The translations under genes and the position numbers were made by a program. This document shows positions 13,301-26,697 of a stretch of 64,000 bases of DNA, piece by piece. Below the pieces are notes generated by a model that saw nothing but the letters and a program-made list of their open reading frames with translations, was not told where the DNA came from and did not search any database. Each line of letters opens with the position of its first letter. Within the stretch, counting starts at the first letter, position 1. Location of the stretch: contig NC_091886.1 of NCBI RefSeq assembly GCF_019399895.1, forward strand, positions 2,480,001-2,544,000, read 5' to 3'. This DNA is from Cardiocondyla obscurior. Taxonomy: Eukaryota; Arthropoda; Insecta; Hymenoptera; Formicidae.

Positions 13301-13985
13301 TTTTTTATACATTGTTATATAATTACGCAAGAATTAAATCCGATCGAGAAAAATCTCTTATTCAAAGGTTAAAAAATATTGTTTCAAAGTTTGCATCGCA
13401 CAATAACGCGCGCTACAATTTTATTTAGATTGTAAAAGAAAATTAATTGTTCGTCTGGCTTTGTTCTTAGAGAAAGCATTTTCACTTTCATAATAATGAA
13501 GTAAAATTCATTTAAATTCTAATGTAAATCTGTTCTACAGAATGTTCAGTTCTAAAATATCTCCCCTTTCGGCCCGGAGGTCAACGACCAATGGTCTATA
13601 TTGTGCGATGCGAAGTCGAGTATAAATGTGTCTGACAATACAAATTATGAGTTTAGACGTTCATGATGTCACGGGGGGTTAATAAAAGAGCAAAAACGGT
13701 CGGTTGTATCAGAAAGATGGGCGTGGCGCCGTTTTCGTTCGGATCTCGCGTGTTGGCTTGATTTGCGCTATTTCTTTCTTCATTTTCGCGTCCTACTTAT
13801 CCCGATTGATATTAAGTAACTCAACTGATAGTAATTCAGCACTTCATACGTCTTCAATGTCGCTGAGCAAAATTCAATGATCGTGACCATATCTGCGCCG
13901 ATATATCGCAAGATCGTCGAGTAAGTTACGTTCATTAAAATGTTTTTTTTTTCTTTTTTTTTTCTCGACCTGCAACCGCAGGTGT
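4337..13985. other. Non-coding DNA, no gene recognised
   Basis: This is CpG-rich intergenic or intronic DNA. Frames of 60-140 codons occur here, often on both strands over the same bases (for example 9180-9630 and 10500-10775). They show no family similarity and are best read as a by-product of high local GC with few stops. A strong plus-strand acceptor-like tract (pyrimidine-rich, ending TTTTACAG) occurs at about 10510-10537 and is followed by a 75-codon open stretch. I could not identify a product or a matching donor. Long T runs occur at 6784-6806 and 11908-11933. Confidence 0.5.
11908..11933. repeat. Poly(T) run of 26
   Basis: This is an uninterrupted run of 26 T residues, among the longest in the window. 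Similar but shorter runs (10-22) recur throughout in both orientations. No flanking target-site duplication or retroposed gene body is visible, so it is simple sequence and not a retrotransposon tail. Confidence 0.9.
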
Positions 13986-14476
13986 ATGTTCACGGCTGTT
14001 TCCCATTTCCACAGTTTAATTAATTCTCGGCCAAAGTGGAAAATTACCATTCGGTCGACCGCGAGCGGAGAATTATTAGCACTTTGCGTGTTAAGCGGCG
14101 TAGCCGCAGATCGGTCCGCAGCGAACGGCCTCACGAGGAGAGCCAAAGGAGGAAGCATGGGTGAGGAGAGAAAGAGAGGAGAATCAAACGCGGATTCTTG
14201 CCTCGAGCGCGTATGCATACGAAGGGGGCCCATGTCTGACTCACGTCGGACCCGGCAATGGCGACACACGACGGTGTGTTGCCATGGGCCCGGGACTTCG
14301 AGGTGCGTGGACGAGGCCCTCCTCGTAACGCGGATCTCGTGGGTCCGAAACAAGTGGACCGTCGGAAATCGCGACTTCGCGCGGATAGAGCGAGACGGGG
14401 GAGCCGCGCGAGCGGCCCGACTGACAAGCGTAGGCTTCTTTACGACTACCAAGAAGTACGAGGGCTCATATCTCAG
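13986..14476 (+). other. GC-rich segment with splice donor, possible first exon
   Basis: A sharply GC-rich block lies between AT-rich flanks. Frames of 164 codons on the plus strand and 192 codons on the minus strand overlap here, which is what stop-poor GC-rich DNA produces, so neither is called as coding. The plus strand ends in CTCAG|GTAAGG, a near-consensus donor after 14476. The combination suggests a promoter with a non-coding first exon of a plus-strand transcript, but no downstream partner exon was found. It could equally be a regulatory GC island. Confidence 0.25.
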
Positions 14477-15556
14477 GTAAGGAGACGAGGAGCTCTTTCC
14501 TCGTTCCTTTCGGTGGACACGTGAGAACCAGTTTTACCCGCCCACGTTTCAGTCCTGACGCGTCCCTCCCTTTTCTGCCTCCGTTCTGGGATAATCTGTA
14601 CGGGCGACACAGACCCTTTCTTTGTCCCCGTCCTCGGTTTGCATGTTCTTGGTTAAATCGGATGAACAGATCAATTCTGAATTCTACAGCGTACAATGCG
14701 GGGTGATTCATGCGATCGTAGATGCGATATATCGATAGCGTATTTTTTCTTATTACTTTTTTTTATTAAATCAACGTGAAGACTGACAATGTAAAAATAT
14801 GAAAGTGATAAAACTTGCGAGTTATTTAAATGACAAAGCGAGAAATGCGCAAGAGCTCGTAAGCGTTGCGTTTTAAAATATAAATAATTAGTTTCTTTCG
14901 TAGAGATCACTTTCGCAGCTCTCGCGCGAGCTTCGTGGCAGAGATCGCGTCGACTAGGAAAATAGCCAATACGGTAGCACTCGCGGACGGTGGGCCGGTG
15001 AACGCGCAAACACGTTATTTATCAGTGCATGCGTAGAGATGTGGCAAAAGCGGGGCTCTGGCTCTGGCCGGGATCCTACCTGCCCGGGCGTCGAAGTTAC
15101 TTTATTCAGAAGGTAAAGCGCGACCAGACGGGGGCCGCTCGTTCAAGTCTGACCAACCGTAACCCGTTTCTACTTCTATAATTACACACGGCACTACATT
15201 AATTAACGATTAAAAACTACAACTAAATAACCTTATTACCGACTCGCGATTGAGTAATCTCGGTTCACTATTTAAACGATAATTCACACTCAAAGAAAAC
15301 GATTTCCTTTTTAATACTCTACCGCGTGATATAACCGTACGTATGTCTGACGTTATTATTAATATTTTAATGTTTTTTTTTTTTTTTTTTTAATAATTAT
15401 AATTAATCTTATTCGAAATTAATTGCGCTATTCGGGGTTCGTATTAGCGAACGGCGAGATCGAGAGCGGAGTCGCGTGCGAGCTGAGCTCGTGCCGAAAA
15501 TGAGGATTATTTTCGGTTTTGTACCGGCGAATACGTTCGATCGCCGCTTAATTTTA

Positions 15557-15579
15557 CGGCCGACCGCGAAAGTCGGCCG
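15557..15579. repeat. Perfect 8-bp stem hairpin
   Basis: CGGCCGAC is followed by a 7-base loop and then GTCGGCCG, a perfect inverted repeat. It sits in a GC-rich island (about 15420-15720) inside AT-rich sequence. No associated gene is seen. Confidence 0.8.
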
Positions 15580-17181
15580 GATATATCCGATTAATTTAAT
15601 GACCGATATCGTAGGAGTTGTGCCGCCTGCCCGAGGGAAGATACACGGGCGCATATCGTCAGAGGGAGGGATGGTAATCGCGCAAGCCGTGAGCGGGAAT
15701 AGTCCAGCGACGTTAATACTTCGATAAGGATTATGTGAAAAATCGATTAGTCGAGCGAACCGGTCGGATAATATTTATGCCGTCCCGCGACCGAGCTGTA
15801 TTACTTATTTGAGGGCGTACGGCTACGCGGCTCATTGTAATCTTTTTCAACGCGGCGACGATACGTAACACTGGGCTCTTACATTTTACTCCGATTATTT
15901 CGTGAAAAGAAAACAACGTCTACCGGCGAGAAGGAAGTCGTGCTCTAGTTATCTAATAAATCTTATCAGTTGGGTAACTCACTTTTCAGAAATACAATTT
16001 AAACTCACTTCCGGTAGATTTTTAAAAATATATTAATATTCTGTTAAAAATTTTGAGGATAATCTATAATTCATGTCAATCGAAAGAAATAATTTAATCA
16101 AATATAAAAAGAATATATATCTCGCACACAGTAACACTTTCATCTTCATACATTTACATCTTTTTAGCAGCTGTATTATTAATTTTTTTTTTACGATAAA
16201 AAGAAGCACAAAAATACCTACGTCGTGCAATATTTTCATTTGAAATAATGCAAGAAAAAGTGAGGATTAGTCAAGATCTCGGATAAGCAAATGCAAAACT
16301 GTAAAGTAACTTGTTTAAATGACTTAGACAACATAACGGAGTGTATACGTCATCCGCGTGCGCAACTCAACCTGACCTGATATTTTATCGATGTATTCGC
16401 ATCGAGCATTATCTGTGGCAAATCATCGTTATAAAAGCTCTCTTACGACATGGCTTCTTATGACAAATCGGCCAATTGACGTGTATTCCAGATAATTTCA
16501 TAGCCACGGACGATATTTCTTAACGGTAATTGTCGTAGTATCGCAAATAAAGCTGTTACGTTGAATGCGTCAGTAAATCGCGTTTCTTACCCAAGCGCGT
16601 TAACGACAGCAAAAAAGCAAATTAAAGGTAGCGGAGATAGCCGGGAGAGTATTTACTTTATCAGGAACGTTGCGGCAACCGAATCGATTCGCGCGATTAA
16701 ATTTGACGACGAGCTTTGAATCTTTAATCGCGCTGCATTTTCAAATTTCGAAAGCGACGACTATCTTCGACTCTTCGGTGGTATCGCGCCGCGGCGTTTC
16801 GCGCAACGTTTTCGTTCACGGGCGCAGCCTCGTTTTCGAAAGGCCGAAAGACGACGCGGCAGGAAAAGGGGCCGACTTTCGGGAGCGACTCGATCGAGCG
16901 TGGATGAAATGATTTACGGGATCGTTTGCATAAAATTCCACGCCCGTACGTTCACGGTATGAGATTACATCACATCCGAGATGCGTCAGGGACAAATGTC
17001 GTTGATTTCACCGCGGCGATAGACGCGACGGAACATGTACACTGAAATTGAACGATACCGAGATAAGTGAATAATTTAATTATAATTCTCGATAAATGAC
17101 GATAATGTATTTAGTTGCAAAAATAGTCACTTAGAAACTCATTTAACTTAAATTAGTAATGCGGTTAGAATAAATTCTTTT

Positions 17182-17215
17182 CGAGAGAGAGAAAGAGAGA
17201 GAGAGGGAGAAAGAA
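17182..17215. repeat. GA-rich microsatellite
   Basis: Interrupted (GA)n simple sequence on the plus strand, flanked by AT-rich non-coding DNA. Confidence 0.85.
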
Positions 17216-20200
17216 ATTTTAGGAGCCACCACACGTGGCTTTTTTGTTAATTGATATTCCATTCAAATCAAATCTCTTCTGGATAATTGATTTATTCGAA
17301 TTCAACATAGATGAGAAAGTTTAAATAACATGCACTAGTTTTATTTTTATTTTTTCTTGTTTTTATATTAATCTAACTGTTACCGTTTTAACTTATTAAA
17401 TTATAATAAAGCTATACGTACGTAGTGCATGAATGCGTTTACTTAATTAAGTCACACGAATATTAATTCCCTCATACATGATATCGACCTTTGCGCGGTT
17501 CACGTGGTAGACAGATAATTTTGTAACATGCTATCTCGAACAATGTGTTTAAAAAAGAAAAAGAAAAAAAAAAGAAAGAAAAAAAAAAAGAATTATCACC
17601 GAATTTGAAGAGCCGTCGCTTTCGCGGTGTGAGTTATCAGTAATTTAAATGTGGGTCACAGTGTAAAGTATGTAGACGACGCGATGTGCTTCTCGGGCGC
17701 CGCCGATGCCGGCGCGTGGTTTAATTGTTCCCTCGGCTTTAATTAAAGGCACGCATCTCCGTAGACCTAAGTAGACGTTTACGCGTTTCCTCGAGGGCCT
17801 CCCGATCCTCCTCTCGCCCATATCTATTTACGACCTCTCCCCGTAGACGGGAGAAAGACGCCGTGGCGAGACTTTGCCTTCGTTATTCCGCCCAGACGCT
17901 TAATTGTCTGCAATGAGTAAGCCGCCACGCGCGCACGAACCCGCGGCCCTTCTTAGAAAGCGGCGGAATACAAGCGGGGGGGAAACATAGGAAGCGGCGC
18001 TTATCGCCCGCGCGATACAATCGCGCCGATAAATATCGGGATTCAGGTTGCCGAGATTAACCCATTAACTTACGTGCACCATACAAACAGGTTTGACGAT
18101 CGCACCGAGTGATATGACGTACGTTTAATATTACTATGAATTATTGCGGGGTTTTCTATTCATATACATATATCGTTACCGCCATCTGAATACGAGTTGT
18201 AATTGTAAATTAAAATAATTGAAATTAATCTGGTAATGAGATCTCGTTATTGTATCTTACGTTTTGATATTTTATTGCGTTAGTTTAAACAGCTATTATT
18301 ATTGACTAATTTCATAATTAAAAGCCCGCTCGAGTTGCTCCGAAGAAATCGCTTCCACCGTTTAGCGGAGGGCTGCACCTCTGCTGCAGATTCGCGAATT
18401 TAAGTGAACGTGTTCTTAATGTACGCGTAATAAGCTATTAAAAATTAATTTTAAAAAATACGTTGGAAAAAAAGCAACGGCGTAATTTTCGAGCGACTGT
18501 TTATAATATGTACCCGCGACCGTATACTTATCGCGTCGCTGTTCATTAGCTGGTACGCGGAACGAATATCGTTCTATTGTACGGGAGAAACAGAGACGGA
18601 GCGATGTTCAGCGATAATTGCTAGTGGTGGACTGCATAAGTAACGTAAATATCCTTTCAGCATGCGGCTACGCAAGCTTATAAATAATCGTTCGCGAACG
18701 TCTCGACGCGTTGGAGAAAAACTGGATCTCCGCCGGCAATACGGCATTTAAGGTTTCACTCGTCGTCAGTTCTCAAGTATCCGCCTCGAGGACTGTAAGC
18801 ACTTGCAAACGACGTCACTCGACGAACTTTTGAGAATTCCAATCGCGCCTAGCGCGACCCGCGCGGGTGAAAGCGACGGTTGCACATGCGTGAGCATCGG
18901 GAATATCGCGGTACGCTCGCGTTAATGAAGAAATTAGAATGCACGGTCGTAAACAGAACTTTATGTATTTTCGATAACACGTTAGGTGTCCAATTACCAG
19001 CGAATAATCCGCAGCCGGTTTTTGCGCGGGGGAACAAAAATAAAAAAAGTTGATTAGCTTGACCACGAAGACGAATGTCAACTCGACGCCGACAGCTTGC
19101 GGTTAATAAATTTGCAGATAGATAAGAAGCAAGCGTCAGAGTTTAAACAAGACGGGTATGCAATCGCATTATTTTACTAGGTACTTTATTCCAATTAATA
19201 GTGCCGTTTTTAATCTGCCATCGATCAAACCAGATCAAATTTTCATTAGAAACGTTACAGCTCGATGAGTATCGTAATTTTCTATTAGAGAAAATTTCAT
19301 TATTATATAATATATGAAAGTGATAATTTTCCGTTTTATTATATTTTTTTATGACTATAAGATAATGCGACAGTAAGTTAAGTATGCCGATAACATGTAG
19401 TGATAAAATAGATAAATATTAATTGAGTGAATTACTGAACAACAGAATTGTACCAGGATAAGGTTTCATTATCGGGAATGTCAAAGTAGGGTTTTCGGTC
19501 GCTTGAAATAATTAATTAAATCCTGAACGTGTAATGACGTGGAAGAAGGACTGAAGTTGCGAGCGGACTTCGTACAGTTGGGTAAGCGATTTATCGCGCA
19601 CGCCTCTTGAATGAAGGTTCCTCCTTGCCTCATTCGTTTTATTCAGATCTTGCTTTTTCTCTCTCTTTCTCTCTCTCTTTTTTTATATCGTCATATGTAT
19701 TCTGACTTTTCGAAGACCCTGACGATTTACGTAAGACCAGATACCGCCGTGATCCTTTTAATGCCTCGATATTAGCGGACGAAAGATCTCAGAATTTAAC
19801 GCGTTGCATGTCATTTGAATTCAATTGACACTGCTCGTTAACTAAAATAATCGCGACGACGTGTGAATACGTTATCAATCTTTGAGGCGTGCTAATTAAA
19901 ACTGTATTATTAACATATCGATAAATACGTAACGTTGCATGAAATAATGAGAATACAAAATAAGTTCGGGCAAGCTTAATTATCATGCCGAAATAAATTT
20001 GTAAGTCCTTTAAACGACTTTTAAATTTGGGTTAATTCGACGCGACAATCAATTAAGCCCACAAAATGCATACACGTTCCTATGGGAGTCGTCTGAAATA
20101 TTCGTATGACTTCATTAGGGTCAACCAATGAAATTTATGAACTCTTTAATAAGTGGCACTTGCGGCATTGAAGTCATCATCCGATACTCAATTTTCGAGC

Positions 20201-23200
20201 GGTTTAGGGCTCGAGCTGGATAAAGGGTCGCTTTACACAGCTCATTCTCTATCATTTTTTTACGCAGGGACAATTAATTGTTCAAGATTTACACGTGTCA
20301 CTCGTCGTTTCGTCATTGCGAAGTAAAATCACACGAACATTCGGAGGTTTTATAATTTTTTTCTTAACCATTTCTTAAGCGTATAAAAATATAAACTGGT
20401 TATTTTGAAGAAAAGTCTTTAGAAATCAGTCTTTCCGAAATTTCCGATGACGTTATTATTGAAAGATAAATCGTGTAATGCCTGTTTTACAACGCAAATG
20501 ATCACTTCAATAATTTCGTGAAGAATCACAGTCTTGATTTGAGTTTTCTCAAGCAATACTTATGCATTTTACTGCATTACACGTTACTTTACAAGGAAAT
20601 TGTACGTTGCACGGTAAATTATAGCTGCCGCGGAACCTGTCATTAACGTGAATATATCAAGTGCATAAAAATATTAAAAGTAGTTCTCTTCCTCTAATCG
20701 TAAAGACACTAATTATAAGCGACATGGAAGTCGCGCGAACGTAAAATTTTCAAGCTTAAGATTCGGAGAATTGCATCTAAGTCTCGTTTTATTAAACGTG
20801 TATTCAACGGTCGTTTTCCCATGCGTCGATATTTCCTCCAGATATTATAAACCGCAATTAATAGTATTAAATACCAAATAAATCAGCGAACCTCGAGCGA
20901 AACCAACGAATTATTTCTCCACAATAATTACCTTAATTATGTGCCTTATGTTTCGTAGGCGGTTGAAATCTCATCGAAGCTATTACTTTTTGCTTCTGTA
21001 TAGCTCGTGCTTGCAGAAGCGCTTTAACGGCGAGTTTGAAATTCCTCCCCCACCGACTATCCAATGAAATCCCGCAAGGATAAATGACGATCTCTCGTGG
21101 TTGTAGGAACGTGAACTTTTCAAATTACTCGTAACCGTACGAAATTGCATGCGCAGAAACTCGAAGAATCCCCCCATCTTCCGCAAATATGTTTTCTTGG
21201 TCTTCGCGGAAGGTCACATATCACTGGAATAAAAATTATTCCCGGCAATGCGAACCTTGGCAATTATTCTTTTGCGGAGTATCGACGACCTTGTTTCTTT
21301 AAAAAAAAAAAAAAAAAAAAGAGAGAGAGAACCGTGCGTTAATAAGTTAAACTCTTCCCTATTTACTTATAAAAAAGGATGCATGTATATTTGTCGAATA
21401 TAAATTTTGGTGGATTTATATAATGTAATATTTAATGCGTATTCTCTGGGATACTCTCGGTCGGACGTCGTTGGTACAGAGCAACGGTACCATATCGAAC
21501 GCGCACTGCGACGACACATACACGTGCATTACCATATTTTTCATAAGATACAAATCTTTCAGACCCTTCGCCCGTGCGAATCCCTCGCAATTCAAACCCG
21601 GAATGGTCAGGGATAGCAGGGGCACGGCTGAGAAAAAGAGGTGCAATAACGGAAGGATCGCGACTTTTTCTTTTGCGTGTACATTGTCATCTTTACGGAA
21701 GGATAATATTTGAGAGCCCTGGAGGAATCGCGGGCGATTCTATTTCTACTAAAATAAATGCAAAGCCGAGTCCTGATTTTACGATGAGATATTTTGACGT
21801 ACATATGTACAGAAATCAAACGTTCAAGCGATCAATTTTTTAAATGTTACGTAAAAGAAAAAAAAAAAAAAAACTTTAAACCGAATGCGTGGGTTAAAAT
21901 AGAAAGTTAATTAAATTTTATCGCGCATTAGTGTCCGCTTAATTTTTGTACCCGCCGATGTTTTAAAATACACGAAACATGTGTATGACCTAAGACTGCA
22001 AAAAAAAAAAAAAGAAATGTCCGAATCCGCGGCCGGGAAAGATTTAAAAATGACGAATTAAATTGTAGGTACGGCCTCCGTTTTAACGATATTCAAAAGT
22101 CGTCGGACGAGTGTTGGGATTTGGCTTTCTCTCCGTACGTATGTCGCAATTCTGCAATAAGAACTTTACGACTTGCACTCGAAAAACTTCAGCGACACGT
22201 AGTTCGGTGCAGATTACGGCCACCGATGTGTATACGAGCTAATTACTAATATCATTCTCAGCCGCGATATTTTAAACGCCTACTGCGAGCACTTTTACAA
22301 ACCGTTTTAATCATTCTGCACTGAAATAAATCGCTGTGATTTATATTTGAATTTACGAGACGTGTGTATATTAATTGTCATATAAATTCATGGCTTTTAG
22401 CCGACTCACGTGCGCAATTTAATAATTTTACGCCGATAAGAAGCGTACCTTGACCAGATAAAAAGATTTAACGCGTATTAATTCTGCGTGTAATCATCAG
22501 ATCACTTTTATGCATTATCGATTCTTTTTTTGAAGGCGAAAAAACTAATGTGCAGTGAAATTACTTGTCGATGACTTGTCGAAATCGTATATAAATTATT
22601 ACCTTTGCCAATACTGCAGTATTATAATATGAAACAAATATGATGTTTGACATCTATTGCTGCGCGGAACCTAATCGACAGTTTCGTGATAAGACCTGAT
22701 CTATGCCAAGGGCATCTATATATTGCACGTATATGTTGATAAATCAAGCATGACACTCGAACGTGAACAATAATTTCTAACCGCTAATTAATTAAATTAT
22801 TTTTTAAGTATAAAAATTACGAATTTAAAACGGCTTGAATAGTTTCATTGTTGAACACGGCAATTTTAATTAAATAGTTCTAAAACTAATTTAAGATAAT
22901 AACAATTTTTATTATTTTTCCATAAATTTTATTTTTTGAAAGTTTACAAAAAGTGGAAAAAAAAAAAAGAAAGAGAGACGTCTTTGCACCTCGATCTATA
23001 ATTGCGTTCTTTCGTACTGACTACGACATGTATCTGATACTCGTTGTCAGGACGCCGTTTTGTAAAATGATCGTCTATGTATGCAAATGCCTGCAAGCGC
23101 CGTGAAATGATAATTCGACTCCAGATCGAGGAACGATTCGAAATTAATCAAGCCACCGACGAACCGTGGCGAACGTGCCATTCCGAGAATAACTATTTTA

Positions 23201-26200
23201 ATTCAATATCCGCCGACTCGATTCATCGAGTCAGTGTCGTCTCGTGGGTCAGAACGATATATCATCTCTAAAAAATTTCTCCATCGCCGCGAAAAACGCA
23301 CGGAACTAAATCTTCAAATACAGGTTTGTTCTCGCAATTGAAAAAGATACAGCCTCTTTTTTTTTTTTTTTTTTTAATACGATAACGCCAACTAAGCGCG
23401 GCTAAATTTGTCTATTTGAGTGTAAAATAACTGAACACGATCTACTTTAATTATGCCAAGAATAACGGGTAAATTTAATTCTAGAAGAAGTCGATTTTGA
23501 TTTACCACATCACATTAATTAAATCGTGACAAACGAGAACAAAGCGTACATTTGCAATAAGTGGATTTCAAAATTTTAATTGAGAGATGAGATATTTCTC
23601 AGACGGTTGAAATTGTCATAAACAAAAATACATTTTTCAAAAAGAGCCGGTGCTAAGTTGAAAAAAAAATATATAATTCACTAACATCTTCTCTTTCCCC
23701 ATAACGTGATTAATTATATCGCTTGGCGCACTTCGCGCACGTAAGTGCACATTTAGAAAATGTGACTGCAAGTAAATATAAAAAATTACTATTTGTGAAT
23801 AAGATCTTCGAGTGACATGCACGGTTGCAGAAAAAAAAAAAAAAAAGATAGAAAGAAAAAAAAAAAAAATGTCGCGCTCTGCAGTGTCTGCTTTTAATCA
23901 ACTTGTCGCAGCTTTCCAAAGTGATATCACTGCCCATTACATTTTATAAAGAGCGAGCGAAGATATTGACACTCGACATCAAATTTAAACATCGCGAAGA
24001 ACGATAAGCTTGTATTATCGATTGCATGCATCACTACTCCCGGATACTACGAGAGCGTGGCTCGCTGCAGCGTGGCGTCGCCTCAAATAGAGCCATTTAC
24101 CACGCTGCTTTGAATAACGCATGTCGCAAAAGACACACATATACCTCCGTATACGTCGAATGACACCCCAGCTAGGAATATTCTTAATTCGCTCCGGTGA
24201 ACGAATATAATAATGAAAAGCACATTTTTTTTTTCTTTTTTTTTTTAAGCGCAACAATTCAGTAGTTTGCTGTGATCGCTACTGTCACGTCAGTATTGCG
24301 AACGGAACATAATGCAATTCTTGTCGGCTATCGCAACGAATATTATAAAACGATTCTCGGCCGATGATGCTTTTTAGTTTAGTCGCGACATCGATGCACT
24401 TGCCGCGATTGATTTGCGTGATCATAATACTGACCGCTGAGTTATTTAATCGTGCTGGTGCGTAATTATAACCAAGAATTCTGCTTTTATGACAAAATTT
24501 TGACGACATAACAATCGAATCATCCCGGTTAAACTTTTATCGCATTTGAAATAGTAGTTAATTTAAATTGTGTCGCGCTACGTGCAAATAATATTTTATT
24601 CAATATTCAATAAACGTCGAATTTTTTTTTATATACTACAGTATACACTTTTATTTTTACAGAACACTTTTTTTATAGACGTTAAATAATAATGTGACTT
24701 CTTTTTTTTAATTCACTCTTAAATAGTCATTAATTATTAAAAGTTTTCAAACATCATTCTTGTCGTTTCATATACGTAATATAATTTTAAGAGAATACGT
24801 AAGTTATCAGGAAGATATAAATCGGGACGAAAAATATACGAAATTTTAAAATAATTAAGTAATTAACTTTCAGCCAAAATTTGCGATTAAAGTCGTAATC
24901 GTTTACGCACTGTTATAAAAGCAGAAAAGAAAAAAAAAGTATTTGCCAAAGTCGCGAATAAGCTGATGAAGAAGGATAGTCAGATATCGGGCCACCGCGG
25001 CGAAGTGTCGTTTCTGCGGAAATTCGTGCCTCGCGGAATGATATTTCGCTGGATTGGCGGGTTCCAGAAACGATCGGAGTTCGCCACGACACGAGTTCGA
25101 CTTGTGCTCGTATCCGTTTCTACAGAGTTTGAGGTGTGATCGGAATATAATCGATTTGCGCAAATTATCCCGGAGCGTCTTCGCTGCCGGATTGTCGAAC
25201 AAGTCCGGCCACGTTACGCATAACAATTCGATCCGTATTTTACGAGGACTCTTGACGGAATATTTCTGCGATTTCACGGGTCCACTTTTCCCGTACCTGT
25301 TGAGCGTTGTTAAATCGAAGGAATTTCTTTACCCCGAGACGGCGCATTTCTCATTAAAGTGTATATTTCTTTTTAAACAAACCGAAACACGTACAAACAA
25401 GAATTATTGAACTCACCGCAGTCATTTAAATTTACACTTAAAAGTTTTATAGAATCGATTTATGGGACAGAAAAATTTAGCATCGCCATATGACGTATAA
25501 ATGTATAATTATTACTTAACTAATTGCTTGATAAATTCTTCAGCGTCCCCTGCATTATTTATTTTATTATCTTCATAAGAGTTTTATAGCCAAAGTATTA
25601 CATCCGATCGTTACTCCAGAAACCGAAAAATCCTGATAACACGTCGTAAAGATTAAAGCAGCAAGAATTCGATACATAATAAATTCTCTGGATATTTGGT
25701 CGTAATATCTGTATCAATATAGCTGGTGACTATAAACGAGCTCGTAACGTTGATCCGAACAATATGCGTGAATAATTAATCGATTTTTCTCAAGTCCTCA
25801 CTTCACCTGGACTGGTTTTTATGTCAACTTTTATGTCAACTTTTAAACCGTCAAAAACGCGAGCAAAGCGCGGAAAGGTAGGAGCACAATGCAATGCTGT
25901 GTCGTTTGAATGATATACGCAAACGTCTATCGCAATATAAAATTGAACAAAGAACTGAGGAACATATTGGAATCGTGACGTGTCCTAATTCTAAGAGTAG
26001 AATATCTTCGGTATTTTTTTTTATTGTACTCCTTTTTTTTTTTTTTTTAAAGGAGCAAGAAATTATTTGCACGTCGCCGCACATCGCACGCGTGAATCTA
26101 TATCGCGACGATTTACGAGAGCGATAAGTGCACTTCCACCGCGAGGTATGTGGGCGATCTTTATCAGGAAACTGTAAGTGAGACACATAACAGGTATAAT

Positions 26201-26619
26201 CACGGTGATTGAACTACACGCGGGGTTATCTAATCGCGATGTCGCGCAGGGAGTTTCCAAAATACTTCGGCTGATAAATTCGCGAATATCACCGCGCGAT
26301 AGCGGAATCTGTTCGCGTATAATTTTTTTATTACAATTTTTAATCGGTCCTTAATTGCAAGCAATCTTTTAAAAACTGCATTAATTAAATGTCTTGTACC
26401 TTCAGCCGTCGTTTGATACATGGTTAATATACCTACGGTTTTCGAAACGTGAGTTTTATATCTAATGACCGGCGGGCTTCTTTCGGAGCGGCGTATTTCT
26501 GAACGCGTTTTCGGAGCACCGTCTGCTGCGCGATGGAATCCCGAGGGGAATATCCGGTAATTTTCGGATCGGAGATTAAAAGACCCCGATTCTAAGATTA
26601 GTTTACTCCAAAAACTTAC

Positions 26620-26697
26620 CTCGGATGCTGTCACCAAGCCGTCCGCCGCGATCAGCAGCAGGAGCAACGCACTCTTTAGCAACACACGGTTCTTCAT
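26620..26697 (-). CDS. First coding exon (signal peptide) of a secreted or membrane protein; partial
   Basis: On the minus strand an ATG (26697-26695, context GCGAGATGA) opens 26 codons beginning MKNRVLLK, followed by a hydrophobic core SALLLLLIAADG and a polar end LVTASE. This is a textbook signal peptide: a basic N-terminus, a leucine-rich h-region, and small residues before the likely cleavage site. The exon ends exactly at a consensus donor, GAG|GTAAGT, in phase 0. Sequence after the donor is not protein-like. The gene therefore encodes a secreted or membrane protein whose remaining exons lie at lower coordinates or outside the window. The end TASE resembles the insect nicotinic-receptor beta1 (Ard) precursor as I remember it, where SASE precedes the mature domain. 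That is a weak hint only, and I found no downstream receptor exon. The upstream 1 kb looks like its promoter and leader. Confidence 0.55.

Larger units (their letters stand above)
14525..26600. other. Non-coding DNA, probably first intron of the minus-strand gene at 26.6 kb
   Basis: No exon with recognisable similarity is seen on either strand. The minus-strand signal-peptide exon at 26620-26697 must splice to something at lower coordinates. Since nothing recognisable follows, this stretch is most simply its long first intron, which is common in insect neuronal and receptor genes. It contains a GA-rich microsatellite at 17182-17215, T or A runs near 17550-17590, 21300-21320, 23359-23376 and 23830-23870, and a 12-base tandem repeat (TTTTATGTCAAC twice) near 25818-25842. 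Confidence 0.4.

Noticed and set aside
13874..14452. 192-codon minus-strand frame and 164-codon plus-strand frame over the same bases
   Set aside because: Both strands are open at once in GC-rich DNA, composition is dominated by Arg, Ser and Ala, and there is no recognisable domain. Long frames are expected there from stop-poor base composition.
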